64,000 bases of DNA from Halovenus salina (GCF_026410925.1 NZ_CP112972.1:124001-188000), one strand, 5' to 3'. Counted from the stretch's first letter, positions 9,155 through 19,053 are shown. The notes: generated by a model not told the origin, from the letters alone. Translations and numbers: made by a program.

Positions 9155-10021
9155 ATGGAGACGAAATCCGTACTGCTGGTCGATTCTTTCGCCGACGAGC
9201 CGCTGGGTGGTGTTCCGGTACCGGTGGTCACAGACCAGGTGACACCTGAACAGCTCCGAGCCGTCGCCACAGAGTTCGGAGCCAGCGGTGCCGTGTCGAC
9301 TGATGACGGCCTCTGGTACGTCGAGTGCGCGCCAGCTCACAACGTCGCCGAAGCCGCAGTTGCGGGTGTGACCGCCCTCGACGAGGTCCCCGAGGAGATG
9401 ACCGTTCTCGAATGCGATGGGACCGAGCGAGAGTACACAATCGAGCACGACACCGACGGCATTCGTGTGACCCTCCCAGCACAGACTGCCGAGCCGACCA
9501 CCGTGTCGTTCGACCGTCTCGCTGCAGTTCTCGGAATCGACGCGGCGGGCATCACGAACGTCGGCCGAGAGTTACCAATTGCGCGGTCCGATGGGTTCGG
9601 CGGGACCCTGTTTGTTCCCGTTGGATTTCTGGATGACCTGAGCAACTGTCGTCCAGACCGTGATTCGCTTGCAGCAGCACTGACTGAGACGGATGCGGCC
9701 AGAGTCTTTGCCTTCACCTTCGATACGGTCTCGCGACACGCTGACGTGCACGCTCGCGTGTTCGACCCAGGTGTCGAGGGCTGTGAACGAGCTGCCAGCG
9801 GCGTCGCGACCGCAGGCTGTGGGCAGTATCTCGCCAAACACGACGCCTTCGACGGTGCTCGGGAGTCCCTCCGCGTCGAATGCGGGCGGTTCATCGACCG
9901 GCCGGCCACCGTCGAAACCACACTCGTTGCGCCGGTTCGGGTCGGCGGACGAGGCCTCACTGTACTCGATACGACCATCTCACTGCCCGAGGACGACGGG
10001 GACGACATTATTGAGGTGTAG
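9155..10021 (+). CDS. PhzF-family isomerase-like protein
   Basis: A 288-residue protein with the two-lobed diaminopimelate-epimerase-like fold of the PhzF family. The N-terminus (VDSFADEPLGGVPVPVV) is a divergent form of the usual F-x-x-x-P-x-x-GNP signature. The usual Asn is Gly here. The middle block VFAFTFD and the later VFDPGVEGCERAASG correspond to the conserved second-lobe region. The ATG at 9155 aligns with the family start, and an upstream in-frame ATG at 9128 adds only non-conserved residues. Substrate unknown. Confidence 0.82.
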   Translation: METKSVLLVDSFADEPLGGVPVPVVTDQVTPEQLRAVATEFGASGAVSTDDGLWYVECAPAHNVAEAAVAGVTALDEVPEEMTVLECDGTEREYTIEHDTDGIRVTLPAQTAEPTTVSFDRLAAVLGIDAAGITNVGRELPIARSDGFGGTLFVPVGFLDDLSNCRPDRDSLAAALTETDAARVFAFTFDTVSRHADVHARVFDPGVEGCERAASGVATAGCGQYLAKHDAFDGARESLRVECGRFIDRPATVETTLVAPVRVGGRGLTVLDTTISLPEDDGDDIIEV

Positions 10022-10086
10022 CGGACGGTCTGAATTGCGCCGTCCAGAAGCTTCATTACAGTACCTGAATTTCAATCACATACGCC

Positions 10087-12366
10087 ATGGCTGTACTTTG
10101 GCTGGACGACATCGGGGGAAACGACCTCGACACTGTTGGTGGGAAAGCTGCGTCACTCGGGGAGATGTGGGCTGCTGATCTGCCAGTTCCACCGGCCTTT
10201 ATTGTCCCGACCGCGACGTACCGTTCGTTTATCGAGGAAACAGGTATCGACGAGGAACTGTTCGAGGTTGTCGACGTGGCAGCTGACGACCCGGACCTCG
10301 GAGAGGCAGCCGAGGCCGCACAGGAACTCATCACAGAGACGCCGATGCCCGACTCCATCGAGGCGGAGATTCTCGAGGCCTTCGACAGTATTGGGGCGGA
10401 TGCCTCTGTCGCCGTCCGCTCGTCTGCGACGCTCGAAGATCTCGACGACGCCTCCTTTGCGGGTCAACAGGAGACCTTCCTGAACGTGACCCGCGAGCAG
10501 GTCGTCGACCGGGTCCGGGAGTGCTGGGCCTCGCTGTTCACCCACCGGGCACTCTACTACCGTCAGGAACAGGGATTCAACCACCACGAGGTCGATATCG
10601 CTGTCGTCGTCCAGCGGATGGTCGACGCCGACAAAAGCGGGGTGATGTTCACGAGCAATCCCTCGACGGGCGCGCCAGAGATCACCATCGAGTCGGCGTG
10701 GGGGCTGGGCGAAGCTGTTGTCTCCGGCTCTGTCACACCTGATAACTACGTTATCGACAGGATTACAGGTGAGCTGAAGGCAAAGACAGTCGCCGAGAAG
10801 AAGATGATGCTCGTCCGCGACGAAGAGACCGGCGAGACAGTCGAGCGAGAGGTACCCGAGGACAGACGGAGTCAACGAGTCCTCTCCGACGAGGAGCTGG
10901 CCGAGCTTCAGGAGACTGGCGAGATGATCGAGGAGTACTACGGCCAGCCACAGGACGTCGAGTGGGCTATCTACGACGGCGAGGTGTACCTGCTCCAGTC
11001 ACGTCCGATTACGACCATCGACGAGTCGGCATCGACGGCAGCCGGGGGCGTCTCTGATGGCGGAACGCCAGATGACGGTGGTGACTCCGGTGAACTTATT
11101 CTGTCTGGCCTGGGTGCAACGCCGGGTTCGGCCTCTGGTAACGCAAAGGTTGTCCGGAAGCTCGACCAGCTCGACAAGATCGAGGAAGGCGATATCATCG
11201 TCACGGAGATGACGACCCCCGATATGGTGCCGGCGATGAAACGCGCCGCCGGCATCGTCACCGACGAGGGGGGCACTACTTCACACGCAGCCATCGTCTC
11301 GCGCGAACTTGGTGTTCCAGCAGTTGTCGGGACCGAGGCGGGCACCGAAGACCTCGACGATGGACAGCTCATCACAATCGACGGCGACAAGGGGACGATT
11401 ACTGCCGGGGCTGAAACGAACACAGACGACGACGGCGAGGACCCGGTCGAGCAGGTTCGGCCAGATACGCCGGTCAAGCCGATGACCGCCACCGAAGTGA
11501 AAGTGAATGTCTCGATCTCCTCTGCGGCCGAGCGTGCGGCCGCGACCGGCGCAGACGGGGTCGGGCTCCTCCGCGTCGAGCATATGATTCTCTCGCTCGG
11601 ACAGACGCCCGAGCAGTTCATCGAGGACAACAGCAAAGGCGAGTACATCGAGGCACTTGTCGACGGAATCCGGACCGTCGCCGACGAGTTCTACCCTCGC
11701 CCGGTACGGGTTCGGACACTGGATGCCCCGACAGACGAGTTCCGCCAGCTTGAGGGCGGCGAGGCAGAGCCGGTCGAGCATAATCCGATGCTCGGCTATC
11801 GCGGCATTCGGCGCAGCCTCGATAAACCCGAGGCGTTCAAACACGAACTGGACGCGTTCCGGAAGCTGTACGAACTCGGCTACGACAACGTCGAGATCAT
11901 GCTTCCGCTCGTCAACGACGCCGAGGACGTGCTGCGAGCGAAACGGCTCATGCACGAAGTGGGCATCGACACGAACAGGCGGACCTGGGGAGCGATGATA
12001 GAGACGCCGGCCGCCGCGCTCTCTGTCGAGGGTATCGCCGAGGCTGGTGTCGACTTCGTCAGCTTTGGGACGAACGACCTCGTCCAGTACACTCTTGCAA
12101 TCGACCGCAACAACGAGCGAGTCGCCGACCGCTACGATGCGATGCACCCCGCCGTGCTCGATTTAATTTCTCGTACAATCGAGGTCTGTCGCGAGCACGA
12201 TGTGGATACCAGTATCTGCGGGCAGGCGGGCTCGGACCCAGAGATGGTCCGGTATCTCGTCGACCAGGGAATCACCTCGATCAGCGCCAACATCGACGCA
12301 GTCCGAGACATCCAACACGAGGTCAAACGCGTCGAACAGCGGCTTTTGCTTGAATCCGTCCGGTAG
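10087..12366 (+). CDS. ppsA: Phosphoenolpyruvate synthase (pyruvate, water dikinase)
   Basis: A 759-residue cytoplasmic enzyme converting pyruvate and ATP to phosphoenolpyruvate, AMP and phosphate for gluconeogenesis. The N-terminal ATP-grasp domain has VGGKAASLGEM and SVAVRSSATLEDL. The central swivelling domain holds the phospho-His in GGTTSHAAIVSRELG (His400). The C-terminal PEP/pyruvate TIM barrel has the catalytic Cys711 in SICGQAGS. A linker near residues 315-335 is Gly/Asp rich. It stands alone in its orientation with a 65-base upstream gap. Confidence 0.96.
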   Translation: MAVLWLDDIGGNDLDTVGGKAASLGEMWAADLPVPPAFIVPTATYRSFIEETGIDEELFEVVDVAADDPDLGEAAEAAQELITETPMPDSIEAEILEAFDSIGADASVAVRSSATLEDLDDASFAGQQETFLNVTREQVVDRVRECWASLFTHRALYYRQEQGFNHHEVDIAVVVQRMVDADKSGVMFTSNPSTGAPEITIESAWGLGEAVVSGSVTPDNYVIDRITGELKAKTVAEKKMMLVRDEETGETVEREVPEDRRSQRVLSDEELAELQETGEMIEEYYGQPQDVEWAIYDGEVYLLQSRPITTIDESASTAAGGVSDGGTPDDGGDSGELILSGLGATPGSASGNAKVVRKLDQLDKIEEGDIIVTEMTTPDMVPAMKRAAGIVTDEGGTTSHAAIVSRELGVPAVVGTEAGTEDLDDGQLITIDGDKGTITAGAETNTDDDGEDPVEQVRPDTPVKPMTATEVKVNVSISSAAERAAATGADGVGLLRVEHMILSLGQTPEQFIEDNSKGEYIEALVDGIRTVADEFYPRPVRVRTLDAPTDEFRQLEGGEAEPVEHNPMLGYRGIRRSLDKPEAFKHELDAFRKLYELGYDNVEIMLPLVNDAEDVLRAKRLMHEVGIDTNRRTWGAMIETPAAALSVEGIAEAGVDFVSFGTNDLVQYTLAIDRNNERVADRYDAMHPAVLDLISRTIEVCREHDVDTSICGQAGSDPEMVRYLVDQGITSISANIDAVRDIQHEVKRVEQRLLLESVR

Positions 12367-12407
12367 AGACCACAGAAGCTAAACGGGAACCGATCGAATA
12401 AGTGGTC

Positions 12408-13481
12408 ATGCAGCAGGCACAGCAGGCGGGTCTCGAGGGGATGCAGCCCCAGGATTTCGACCGTGTTCTCACGTCGATGTGTACCGAGCCCCATCCAGCG
12501 GCCCGCGAGGCCGCCGAGCGCTTCCTTGCGACAAATCCGGGCGACCCTGGGACCTACCAGACTGTCGCCGAGCTTGAGGAGCGGGCCGTCGAGCTACTCG
12601 GCGCTGTCACCGGACTGGACGACCCCGCCGGCTACGTCACGAGCGGCGGGACCGAGGCGAATATCCAGGCGGTCAGAATTGCCCGCAACCGTGCCGACAC
12701 CAATGACCCGAACGTTGTCGCGCCCAAGAGCGCCCATTTCAGCTTCCGGAAGGCCGCCGAGCTATTGGGGGTTGAGCTCCGAACGGCTCCGACGGCCGAC
12801 CACCGGGCGGACGTGGACGCGATGAACGAACTCGTCGACGAGGATACCGTCGCGCTTGTCGGCGTTGCCGGCTCGACGGAGTACGGCGTGGTCGACCCGA
12901 TACCAGCCATCGCAGAGCTGGCAAACGATGCCGACGCGCTCTGTCACGTTGACGCCGCCTGGGGCGGATTCTATCTCCCCTTTACCGACTTCGAGTGGCA
13001 CTTCGGTCATGCGGATATCGATACGCTGACTATCGACCCCCACAAGGTGGGCCAGGCCGCCGTTCCCTCAGGAGGGCTCGTTGCCCGCTCCGAGGAGGTT
13101 TTCGACCCGCTCGCTATCGACACGCCCTATCTCGAAACCACGTCGCAGGTCACGCTCACCGGAACCCGGAGCGGTGCCGGCGTTGCGAGTGCTGTTGCGG
13201 CGATGGAGGCGCTCTGGCCGGAGGGATACCGCGAGCAGTACCGCCGCTCGATGGACAACGCCGAGTGGCTGGCCGACCAGCTTCGGGCCCGAGGTCACGA
13301 CGTGTTCGGTCCCGTCTTGCCGCTGGTGACCGCCGACCTCTCTGTGCCAATGACTGACGAACTCCGCGGGCGGGGCTGGCGCGTCTCGAAGACCGGCAGT
13401 GGCGAGATGCGTATCGTCTGTATGCCACATGTGACGCGGTCGATGTTGCGGTCGTTTGTCGCTGACCTCGACTGGTACTGA
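12408..13481 (+). CDS. mfnA: PLP-dependent aspartate/tyrosine decarboxylase, MfnA family
   Basis: A 357-residue group II decarboxylase. The PLP-binding region has HVDAAWGGF and the PLP Lys is in [15 protein letters not shown] (Lys213). [13 protein letters not shown] is the phosphate-binding segment. In methanogens MfnA makes tyramine for methanofuran and can make beta-alanine. Haloarchaea lack methanofuran, so aspartate decarboxylation to beta-alanine for coenzyme A is the more likely role, by inference. The ATG at 12408 was chosen over GTG at 12402. A further in-frame ATG at 12441 is also possible. Confidence 0.88.
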   Translation: MQQAQQAGLEGMQPQDFDRVLTSMCTEPHPAAREAAERFLATNPGDPGTYQTVAELEERAVELLGAVTGLDDPAGYVTSGGTEANIQAVRIARNRADTNDPNVVAPKSAHFSFRKAAELLGVELRTAPTADHRADVDAMNELVDEDTVALVGVAGSTEYGVVDPIPAIAELANDADALCHVDAAWGGFYLPFTDFEWHFGHADIDTLTIDPHKVGQAAVPSGGLVARSEEVFDPLAIDTPYLETTSQVTLTGTRSGAGVASAVAAMEALWPEGYREQYRRSMDNAEWLADQLRARGHDVFGPVLPLVTADLSVPMTDELRGRGWRVSKTGSGEMRIVCMPHVTRSMLRSFVADLDWY

Positions 13482-13646
13482 CGAGAGGGTCTCTGGCTTC
13501 GTTTTGTGTCGCGTTTCATCATGAACACACTCGGTGGGTGCTGATGCTGATATACATATGCGATATCGGATAAATGTGTGATTAGTTGTTTCCCGCTTTT
13601 TAAGAATTGATTATAGATTAATAAAGATTCCACGACGATATTGCAT

Positions 13647-13754
13647 ATGGAAATCACAACTGTCGAGCGAGCCATCTACCCACAGACTACGACCGTGACG
13701 AACAGACAGAGGAAACTCTGGAAGCGTCGTGACACTTGGGGTGAGAGAGTATGA
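13647..13754 (+). CDS. Possible 35-residue basic leader peptide overlapping usp
   Basis: The frame starts at the ATG at 13647 and ends with a TGA at 13752-13754. It shares an ATGA overlap with the stress-protein ATG at 13751. An AT-rich TATA-like sequence (ATTATAGATTAATAAAG, 13610-13626) lies about 25 bases upstream, so this ATG would be the natural start of a leaderless transcript. The peptide is basic (NRQRKLWKRR near its end), which is unusual for a haloarchaeon. No family is recognised. It could encode a real small protein or only couple translation. Confidence 0.4.
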   Translation: MEITTVERAIYPQTTTVTNRQRKLWKRRDTWGERV

Positions 13755-14257
13755 CACTAGTCGTTCCCTTCGACGGATCAAAGCTCGCTGAAGCAGCGCT
13801 TGTTCGCGCAACTGCGTTCGGGAGCGTCTTCGACGAAGACGTGCTTGCTGTGAGTGTTATTCCGAAAGGAAACCCGAAGTATGCAAGAGAACACGGGTGG
13901 CTCGAACAGAACGAAGAATTCGAGATGGAGACTATCGTCGCCACATTACACGAACAAGTAACCGATCTGTCTCCGAGTGCCGATTTCCGACATAACGTTG
14001 TGGGTCGCTATGCCACTGCTGGTTCAATAGCGAAACAGGTGCGGAAGATAGCACAAAAAGAGGACGCTTCGATGGTGTTCATCGGCAGTGAGAATGCCGG
14101 GCGACTCGCGACAACGGTAAGTAGCGTGGGAAGCACAGTCGCAACGGCTCAAGCCTATGATGTTGTCATCGTTCGAGATTGCACCCCTTCAAAAATAGCT
14201 AAAATAAGAAATGCGTCATCTCAAGAGGCGAAATCTGACTTTTACATCCCAGAGTGA
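13751..14257 (+). CDS. Universal stress protein family (UspA)
   Basis: A 168-residue single USP domain. The N-terminus TLVVPFDGSKLAEAALVRA is the classical first strand and helix with an early Asp. The C-terminal nucleotide-binding loop is IGSENAGRLATTVSSVGSTVA, a divergent form of G-2X-G-9X-G-S/T, so ATP binding is plausible but not certain. A Lys-containing tail of about 25 residues follows the fold. Codon use is less GC-biased than in neighbouring genes. It is probably co-transcribed with the 35-residue ORF it overlaps. Confidence 0.85.
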   Translation: MTLVVPFDGSKLAEAALVRATAFGSVFDEDVLAVSVIPKGNPKYAREHGWLEQNEEFEMETIVATLHEQVTDLSPSADFRHNVVGRYATAGSIAKQVRKIAQKEDASMVFIGSENAGRLATTVSSVGSTVATAQAYDVVIVRDCTPSKIAKIRNASSQEAKSDFYIPE

Positions 14258-14534
14258 GGTGTTCTTATTTCTCTCCGTTGGCAAGGCTTGCTTGATATGA
14301 CCACTATGCCGACTGGTTCTTTTTGTTTGCTACTTGAGTAGGTCGTCGTATGCAAGACCCGCGCACTGTATCCAGTATTCACCATTCAAATCACGTTCAG
14401 ACAGAATGTATTCTATATTATTTACATTTTACTGTGGTCGGGGATACACCATATACCGCCAGAGTAAGTACACCGGCTTCCTTTGGAATGTGGTGAGAAG
14501 CAGATTTGGGTTGTCTGCCCAGCGGTAACGTTTG

Positions 14535-14644
14535 ATAGTGATTGTTGCGGTTATTTTCGTGACCGCATCGTGAATCTCGGCGTTTCACGGGTGAGACCCA
14601 CACCTCGTTTCCCGACGGCGGTAACGACTCGCAACAATCACTAT
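14535..14644. repeat. Perfect 15-base inverted repeat with 80-base spacer
   Basis: The sequence ATAGTGATTGTTGCG at 14535-14549 is the exact reverse complement of CGCAACAATCACTAT at 14630-14644. A related sequence (GACTCGCAATAACCACTATGA, with 19 of 21 positions equal to 14626-14646) occurs at 30755-30775. The element does not encode a recognisable protein. A small non-autonomous element, or the ends of one, is possible. Confidence 0.55.
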
Positions 14645-14702
14645 GAGGCCGTTGTGTCTTGTTACTTGAGTGCCCGCAGTAATCTTGATGAGCGCCACAT
14701 AA

Positions 14703-14730
14703 TTTAATAAACTGAATAGATATTATCTAT
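14703..14730 (+). promoter_or_regulatory. TATA box and 15-base palindromic operator of the sensor kinase
   Basis: A TATA box (TTTAATAA, 14703-14710) lies about 28 bases before the ATG at 14735, which suggests a leaderless mRNA. Between them is the perfect odd palindrome ATAGATA-T-TATCTAT (14716-14730). A protein bound there would block the transcription start. Which regulator binds is unknown. Confidence 0.5.
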
Positions 14731-14734
14731 GTAG

Positions 14735-17323
14735 ATGACCAATCCTGAAGAGCCGGATCGTCATATAGATCATCGGGAGCCTGGCTGGTATCGGCGAGTC
14801 GTTCACCAGTCACACGACACCACCGCTGTGCTCGACGCTGTGGGGGATATTACCTATATCGATCCGTCTGTGGAGTCTCTTCTCGGGTATGACCCTGCCG
14901 ACTTGATGGGTGAGAGTGGTAGCGAGTATGTCTACTCAGAGGACGCCGAGAAGGTGATAGACGCGTTCATGTCTCTTCGTAACAATCCAGGAGCGACGGA
15001 ACAAATAGAGGTTCGTCTGCGCGAGCAATCCGGCTCGTGTCGCTGGGTTGAAGCACACATCCAGAATCTTCTCGACGACGATATCGTCGGTGGAATCCTT
15101 GTGACCATGTGCGATGTTACAGAGCGCAGGACGCGCGAGGCAGAACTCAGCGCCACCAAAGAGCGGATGAAGATGGCACTGGAAGGTGCGAATCTCGGCG
15201 TCTGGGACTGGAACATGGTGACTGACGACGTGAAACGAGACGAGTTGTTGACCGACATGCTCGGCTACACCAGAGACGAGATGGGTGACGACCTGAATGG
15301 CTGGGAAGAGGTCGTCCATCCAGACGGAAAACAGCGACACGACGACGCACTCGCCGAGCACATCGCAAACGAGACAGCCCACTACGAGTGTGAGTATCGG
15401 CTGCAAACGAAGACTGGTGGGTGGAAATGGGTCCAAACGATGGGAAAAGTTGTCGAACGTGACGAGAACGGAAAGCCGGTTCGGGCAGTCGGCATCCATC
15501 AGGACATCGACGAACAAAAGCGGACCAAGCTGGCACTCAGAGAAGAGCGGGATCTGTTCACGGCGGGGCCTGCAGTCGTTTTCAAGTGGCATGACACTGA
15601 ATGTTGGCCTATCGAGTACGTCTCGGAGAACGTCGAAGACGTGTTCGGATACGACCCAGAGCACCTCCAGTCAGGAGGTGTGTGCTTCGCTGATCTCATC
15701 CACGAGGCTGACCTCGATCGAGTCGTACAGGAAGTCACCGAACACAGAGCACAGGGGAACGACCAGTTTAGCCCCGAGCCGTATCGGATCCACACCGCTG
15801 ACGACGATGTCCGGTGGGTGATGGAGTATACCCACACCCTTCAGGACGAGGATGCTCCTCTCACAGGCTACCTGATCGACATTACGGAACGGAAGCGGCG
15901 CGAACTGGAGCTACAGCAGTACAAGGAGGCGGTCCAGCAAAGCGCCCATGCGATTTACATCACCGACGCCGACGGAACTATCGAATACGTCAACCCTGCA
16001 TTCGAGAGCGTCACGGGCTATACCGGAGAGGAAGCAGTCGGCAAGACGCCGCGTATCCTCCAGTCCGGAGAATACGACGACGAGTTCTACGACGAGCTGT
16101 GGGAGACAATTCTCTCGGGCGAGACGTGGGATGCGGAGATACGTGACGAGCGGGTAGACGGTGATGAGGTTGTTCTCAACCAGACGATTGCACCGATTAC
16201 AGACGACGACGGGACCATCCGAAAGTTCGTCGCTGTCGCGCAGGACATCACCGACCGCAAAACATACCAGGAGGAACTCGAAGCGCGCGAGGCCAAATAC
16301 CGAAGGCTGTTTGAGGATACCCGCGACGCGCTCATGTTACTCGACAGGGACGGGTACTTCGACTGCAACGAGACGGCGCTCGAACTGTTCGGCATCGAGT
16401 CAGTCGAGGCCTTCGTCGAATACGCCCCCTGGGAACTCTCACCTCCGACACAGCCGGACGGGACCGACTCGAAAGCCGCAGCACTTGAGCACATCACAGA
16501 GGCGTTCGACGAGGGTGAATCGTTCTTCGAGTGGACGCACAAACGGGTCGATGGCACCGACTTCCCTGCAGAGGTGAAACTGAGTCAGTTCCAGTCCGAC
16601 GGCGAACCAGCGTTGCTCGCACTGGTGCGAGACATTACTGAGCGCAAAGCGTACGAACAGCAACTCGAGGAGCAAAGAGACGATCTCGACGTTCTCAATC
16701 AGGTGCTCCGGCATGATATCCGTAATGATCTACAGCTTATCACGGCATATGCCGAACTACTAGAGGACGAGTGTGACGACGACGAAAAATACATCGAGAC
16801 AGTACTCGAAAGCGCCAACCACGCGGTCGAACTCACGCTCCAGGCCCGGGACATGGCTGACGTGATGGTCTCGGACGAGGAGTTACAGCACGTCACGCTT
16901 CGGAATGTCCTCGAAGACGAGCTCACAGAGGTACAGTTGTCATTCCCGGATGCGACAATCGCTGCTGATTCGCAACTCCCGAGCGTGTCTGTTCAGGCCA
17001 CCGATATGCTTGGGTCAGTCTTCCGGAACTTGCTGAAGAACGCGATTCAACATAACGGCAAAGACAACCCTGAAGTACACGTGTCAGCGCAGGTGGAAGA
17101 AAACACGGTCACCGTTCGAGTCGCGGACAACGGACCAGGCGTCCCCGACAATCAAAAAGAGGAGGTATTTGGCAAGGGCGAAACGGGACTGGAGAGTTCC
17201 GGTACTGGCATCGGCCTCTATCTGGTTAAGACACTCGTTGAGAGCTACGGCGGTAACATCACAGTCGAGGACAACGACCCCGAGGGGGCAATCTTTGTCG
17301 TCGAACTCCCGACGGCCGCATAG
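14735..17323 (+). CDS. Soluble multi-PAS sensor histidine kinase
   Basis: An 862-residue cytoplasmic kinase without membrane segments. Five PAS/PAC repeats are visible at roughly residues 15-135, 143-262, 268-390, 395-515 and 520-640, each ending with a D-I-T/D-E-R/Q-K type PAC boundary. The dimerisation domain has LRHDIRNDLQLI with the phospho-acceptor His660. The C-terminal ATPase has the N box NLLKNAIQHN, G1 DNGPGVPD and G2 GTGIGLYLVK. No response regulator gene is adjacent, so the partner is unknown. PAS domains suggest redox, light or small-ligand input. Confidence 0.92.
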   Translation: MTNPEEPDRHIDHREPGWYRRVVHQSHDTTAVLDAVGDITYIDPSVESLLGYDPADLMGESGSEYVYSEDAEKVIDAFMSLRNNPGATEQIEVRLREQSGSCRWVEAHIQNLLDDDIVGGILVTMCDVTERRTREAELSATKERMKMALEGANLGVWDWNMVTDDVKRDELLTDMLGYTRDEMGDDLNGWEEVVHPDGKQRHDDALAEHIANETAHYECEYRLQTKTGGWKWVQTMGKVVERDENGKPVRAVGIHQDIDEQKRTKLALREERDLFTAGPAVVFKWHDTECWPIEYVSENVEDVFGYDPEHLQSGGVCFADLIHEADLDRVVQEVTEHRAQGNDQFSPEPYRIHTADDDVRWVMEYTHTLQDEDAPLTGYLIDITERKRRELELQQYKEAVQQSAHAIYITDADGTIEYVNPAFESVTGYTGEEAVGKTPRILQSGEYDDEFYDELWETILSGETWDAEIRDERVDGDEVVLNQTIAPITDDDGTIRKFVAVAQDITDRKTYQEELEAREAKYRRLFEDTRDALMLLDRDGYFDCNETALELFGIESVEAFVEYAPWELSPPTQPDGTDSKAAALEHITEAFDEGESFFEWTHKRVDGTDFPAEVKLSQFQSDGEPALLALVRDITERKAYEQQLEEQRDDLDVLNQVLRHDIRNDLQLITAYAELLEDECDDDEKYIETVLESANHAVELTLQARDMADVMVSDEELQHVTLRNVLEDELTEVQLSFPDATIAADSQLPSVSVQATDMLGSVFRNLLKNAIQHNGKDNPEVHVSAQVEENTVTVRVADNGPGVPDNQKEEVFGKGETGLESSGTGIGLYLVKTLVESYGGNITVEDNDPEGAIFVVELPTAA

Positions 17324-17328
17324 CCAGA

Positions 17329-19053
17329 TTACTCGTCTCGCTGGGATGGTTGTGAGTACTGTGTCTCGGTGTCATCACCGGAATACATGTCCGGAGCGTC
17401 GCCGTCCGTTTGTGAGCGCTGGAGCGCGAGTTCGCGTCTGAGTCCTCGGTAGAGCGTATACACCATGCAGACGATAATCACCCCGAATGGCAGTCCGGTG
17501 GCGATAACTGCCGTCTGAAGCGCTTGCAACCCATTCCCCAACAACAAGACAGCAGCGGTGCTGCCAATCACCAACGGCCAGATGGCGCGCTGGGTGGTGT
17601 CCGTCTCTCGTTTTCCACCGGCAGTTATGTAGCTCGTGACAATTGCCCCGGAGTCAGCCGATGTCGAGATGAACGTGACCAGATTCACGATTGCCAGCAA
17701 GCTTATCACCAGCGTAAACGGGTAAAACGAAAACAGTTCGAACAGCGCTACCGCCTGCCCCTGCGCCTGCAGGGGGTCACTGATCCCACCGCTCGCGAGA
17801 TTCAGCTCGATGAACAGTGCAGATCCGTTGAAAACAGCCATCCACACGAGCGAGAACAGTGACGGGATGAACAAGACGCTGGTAACGAATTCACGGACTG
17901 TCCTGCCTTTCGAGATGCGTGCCAGAAACATCCCGACGAACGGTGACCAGGCAATCCAAAAGCCCCAGTAAAAGATCGTATAGCTGTGTTGCCAGCCAGC
18001 GCCATCACCAGCGAAGGCCTCAGCGTAGAAGCTCAATTCGACGAGATTCCCAAGGTATGCTGCGAGCCCACTACTGAATACGTCAAGGAGATAAACCGTC
18101 GGGCCAGCAACGGCGACAAGTCCGAGCAAGGCCATCATCAGACCGATGTTTACCTTTGACAGACGCTTGATTCCCGCATCAATGCCGGCCAGCGTCGAAA
18201 GCGTCGTGACGCTGACAACGACCGCGATAACGGCAATCGGCCTCCACGTGCCGGCTAACAGCCCAACAGGGAGATAGTTTGTGGCAACGAAACTCAGACC
18301 GGCGTCAATCTGGAGTGCAGCGAGACCTATTGAGGTTGCTAATCCGAAGACTGTCGCAATGACTGCGATAAGATCGACGACGTGTCCCCGCCACCCGTAT
18401 ATCCGACTTCCCCACACCGGGTAGAAGATAGACCGGAAGCTGAGTGGGAGCCCACGGTTGAAAGTGAAAAACGCGAGTCCAAGACCGACGATGCCGTAAA
18501 CAGCCCAGGGGTGAAACCCCCAGTGAAACATCGTCAGTGCTGTCGCTGTGCGACCAGCGGCGGGCGTCTGTGGCGGCACCTGGAAGAACGACCCACCGCC
18601 AGACAAAAAGTGGTAGATAGGTTCTGAGACACCGAAAAACAGGAGTCCGACACCCATCCCCGAGCTAAACAGCATTGCGAGCCACGCGAGCGTGGAGAAC
18701 TCCGGTTCCGCGTCAGGCCCTCCGAGCCGAACCTGCCCGTACCTACTGAACGCAATCGCAAGCAATGCGATCAGATAGCTGTTGACAGCCAGAATATAGA
18801 ACCAGCCGAAGTTGGTGTTCGTAAACCTAAAGACCGACCTGTAGACCACAGCAACGCGCTCGCCTAACAGGAGCGTGACGGTAATAAACACCAGAATACA
18901 GAGCAGTGATATCGGAAAGACGACCGAATGAACTGTGAGGCCAAACCGTTCGACACTGTTCTCAGAAGCGGCTTCATCAATGTCTGCGTGGAACACCTGT
19001 TCCCGACGCTCTGGCCTGTCTTCCTCGGTGGTATCCGCTGGACGGTCTGGCAA
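17329..19053 (-). CDS. BCCT-family betaine/carnitine/choline transporter
   Basis: A 574-residue membrane protein with about 12 hydrophobic segments after an acidic 40-residue N-terminal tail. Family signatures are SSGMGVGLLFFGVSEPIYH, MFHWGFHPWAVYGIVGL and the Trp-rich FYWGFWIAWSPFVGMFLARISKGRTVREF. It likely imports compatible solutes such as glycine betaine with Na+ or H+, relevant for salt adaptation. The C-terminal tail is hydrophilic and could sense osmotic state as in BetP, by inference. It converges with the sensor kinase, 5 bases apart. Confidence 0.93.
   Translation of the reverse strand: MPDRPADTTEEDRPERREQVFHADIDEAASENSVERFGLTVHSVVFPISLLCILVFITVTLLLGERVAVVYRSVFRFTNTNFGWFYILAVNSYLIALLAIAFSRYGQVRLGGPDAEPEFSTLAWLAMLFSSGMGVGLLFFGVSEPIYHFLSGGGSFFQVPPQTPAAGRTATALTMFHWGFHPWAVYGIVGLGLAFFTFNRGLPLSFRSIFYPVWGSRIYGWRGHVVDLIAVIATVFGLATSIGLAALQIDAGLSFVATNYLPVGLLAGTWRPIAVIAVVVSVTTLSTLAGIDAGIKRLSKVNIGLMMALLGLVAVAGPTVYLLDVFSSGLAAYLGNLVELSFYAEAFAGDGAGWQHSYTIFYWGFWIAWSPFVGMFLARISKGRTVREFVTSVLFIPSLFSLVWMAVFNGSALFIELNLASGGISDPLQAQGQAVALFELFSFYPFTLVISLLAIVNLVTFISTSADSGAIVTSYITAGGKRETDTTQRAIWPLVIGSTAAVLLLGNGLQALQTAVIATGLPFGVIIVCMVYTLYRGLRRELALQRSQTDGDAPDMYSGDDTETQYSQPSQRDE

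Larger units (their letters stand above)
14258..14734 (+). other. Gene-poor AT-rich island with short repeats
   Basis: This 477-base stretch lacks a convincing gene. It holds one 48-codon ORF (14350-14496) with codon use unlike the surrounding genes, a perfect 15-base inverted repeat (14535-14549 and 14630-14644), and two copies of TACTTGAGT near 14331 and 14662. The end carries the promoter and palindrome of the next gene. It may be a decayed insertion. Confidence 0.5.

Noticed and set aside
14483..14707. 74-codon plus-strand ORF in the AT-rich island
   Set aside because: It reads through both arms of the inverted repeat, is Cys/Arg rich and has no start context. I treat it as chance.
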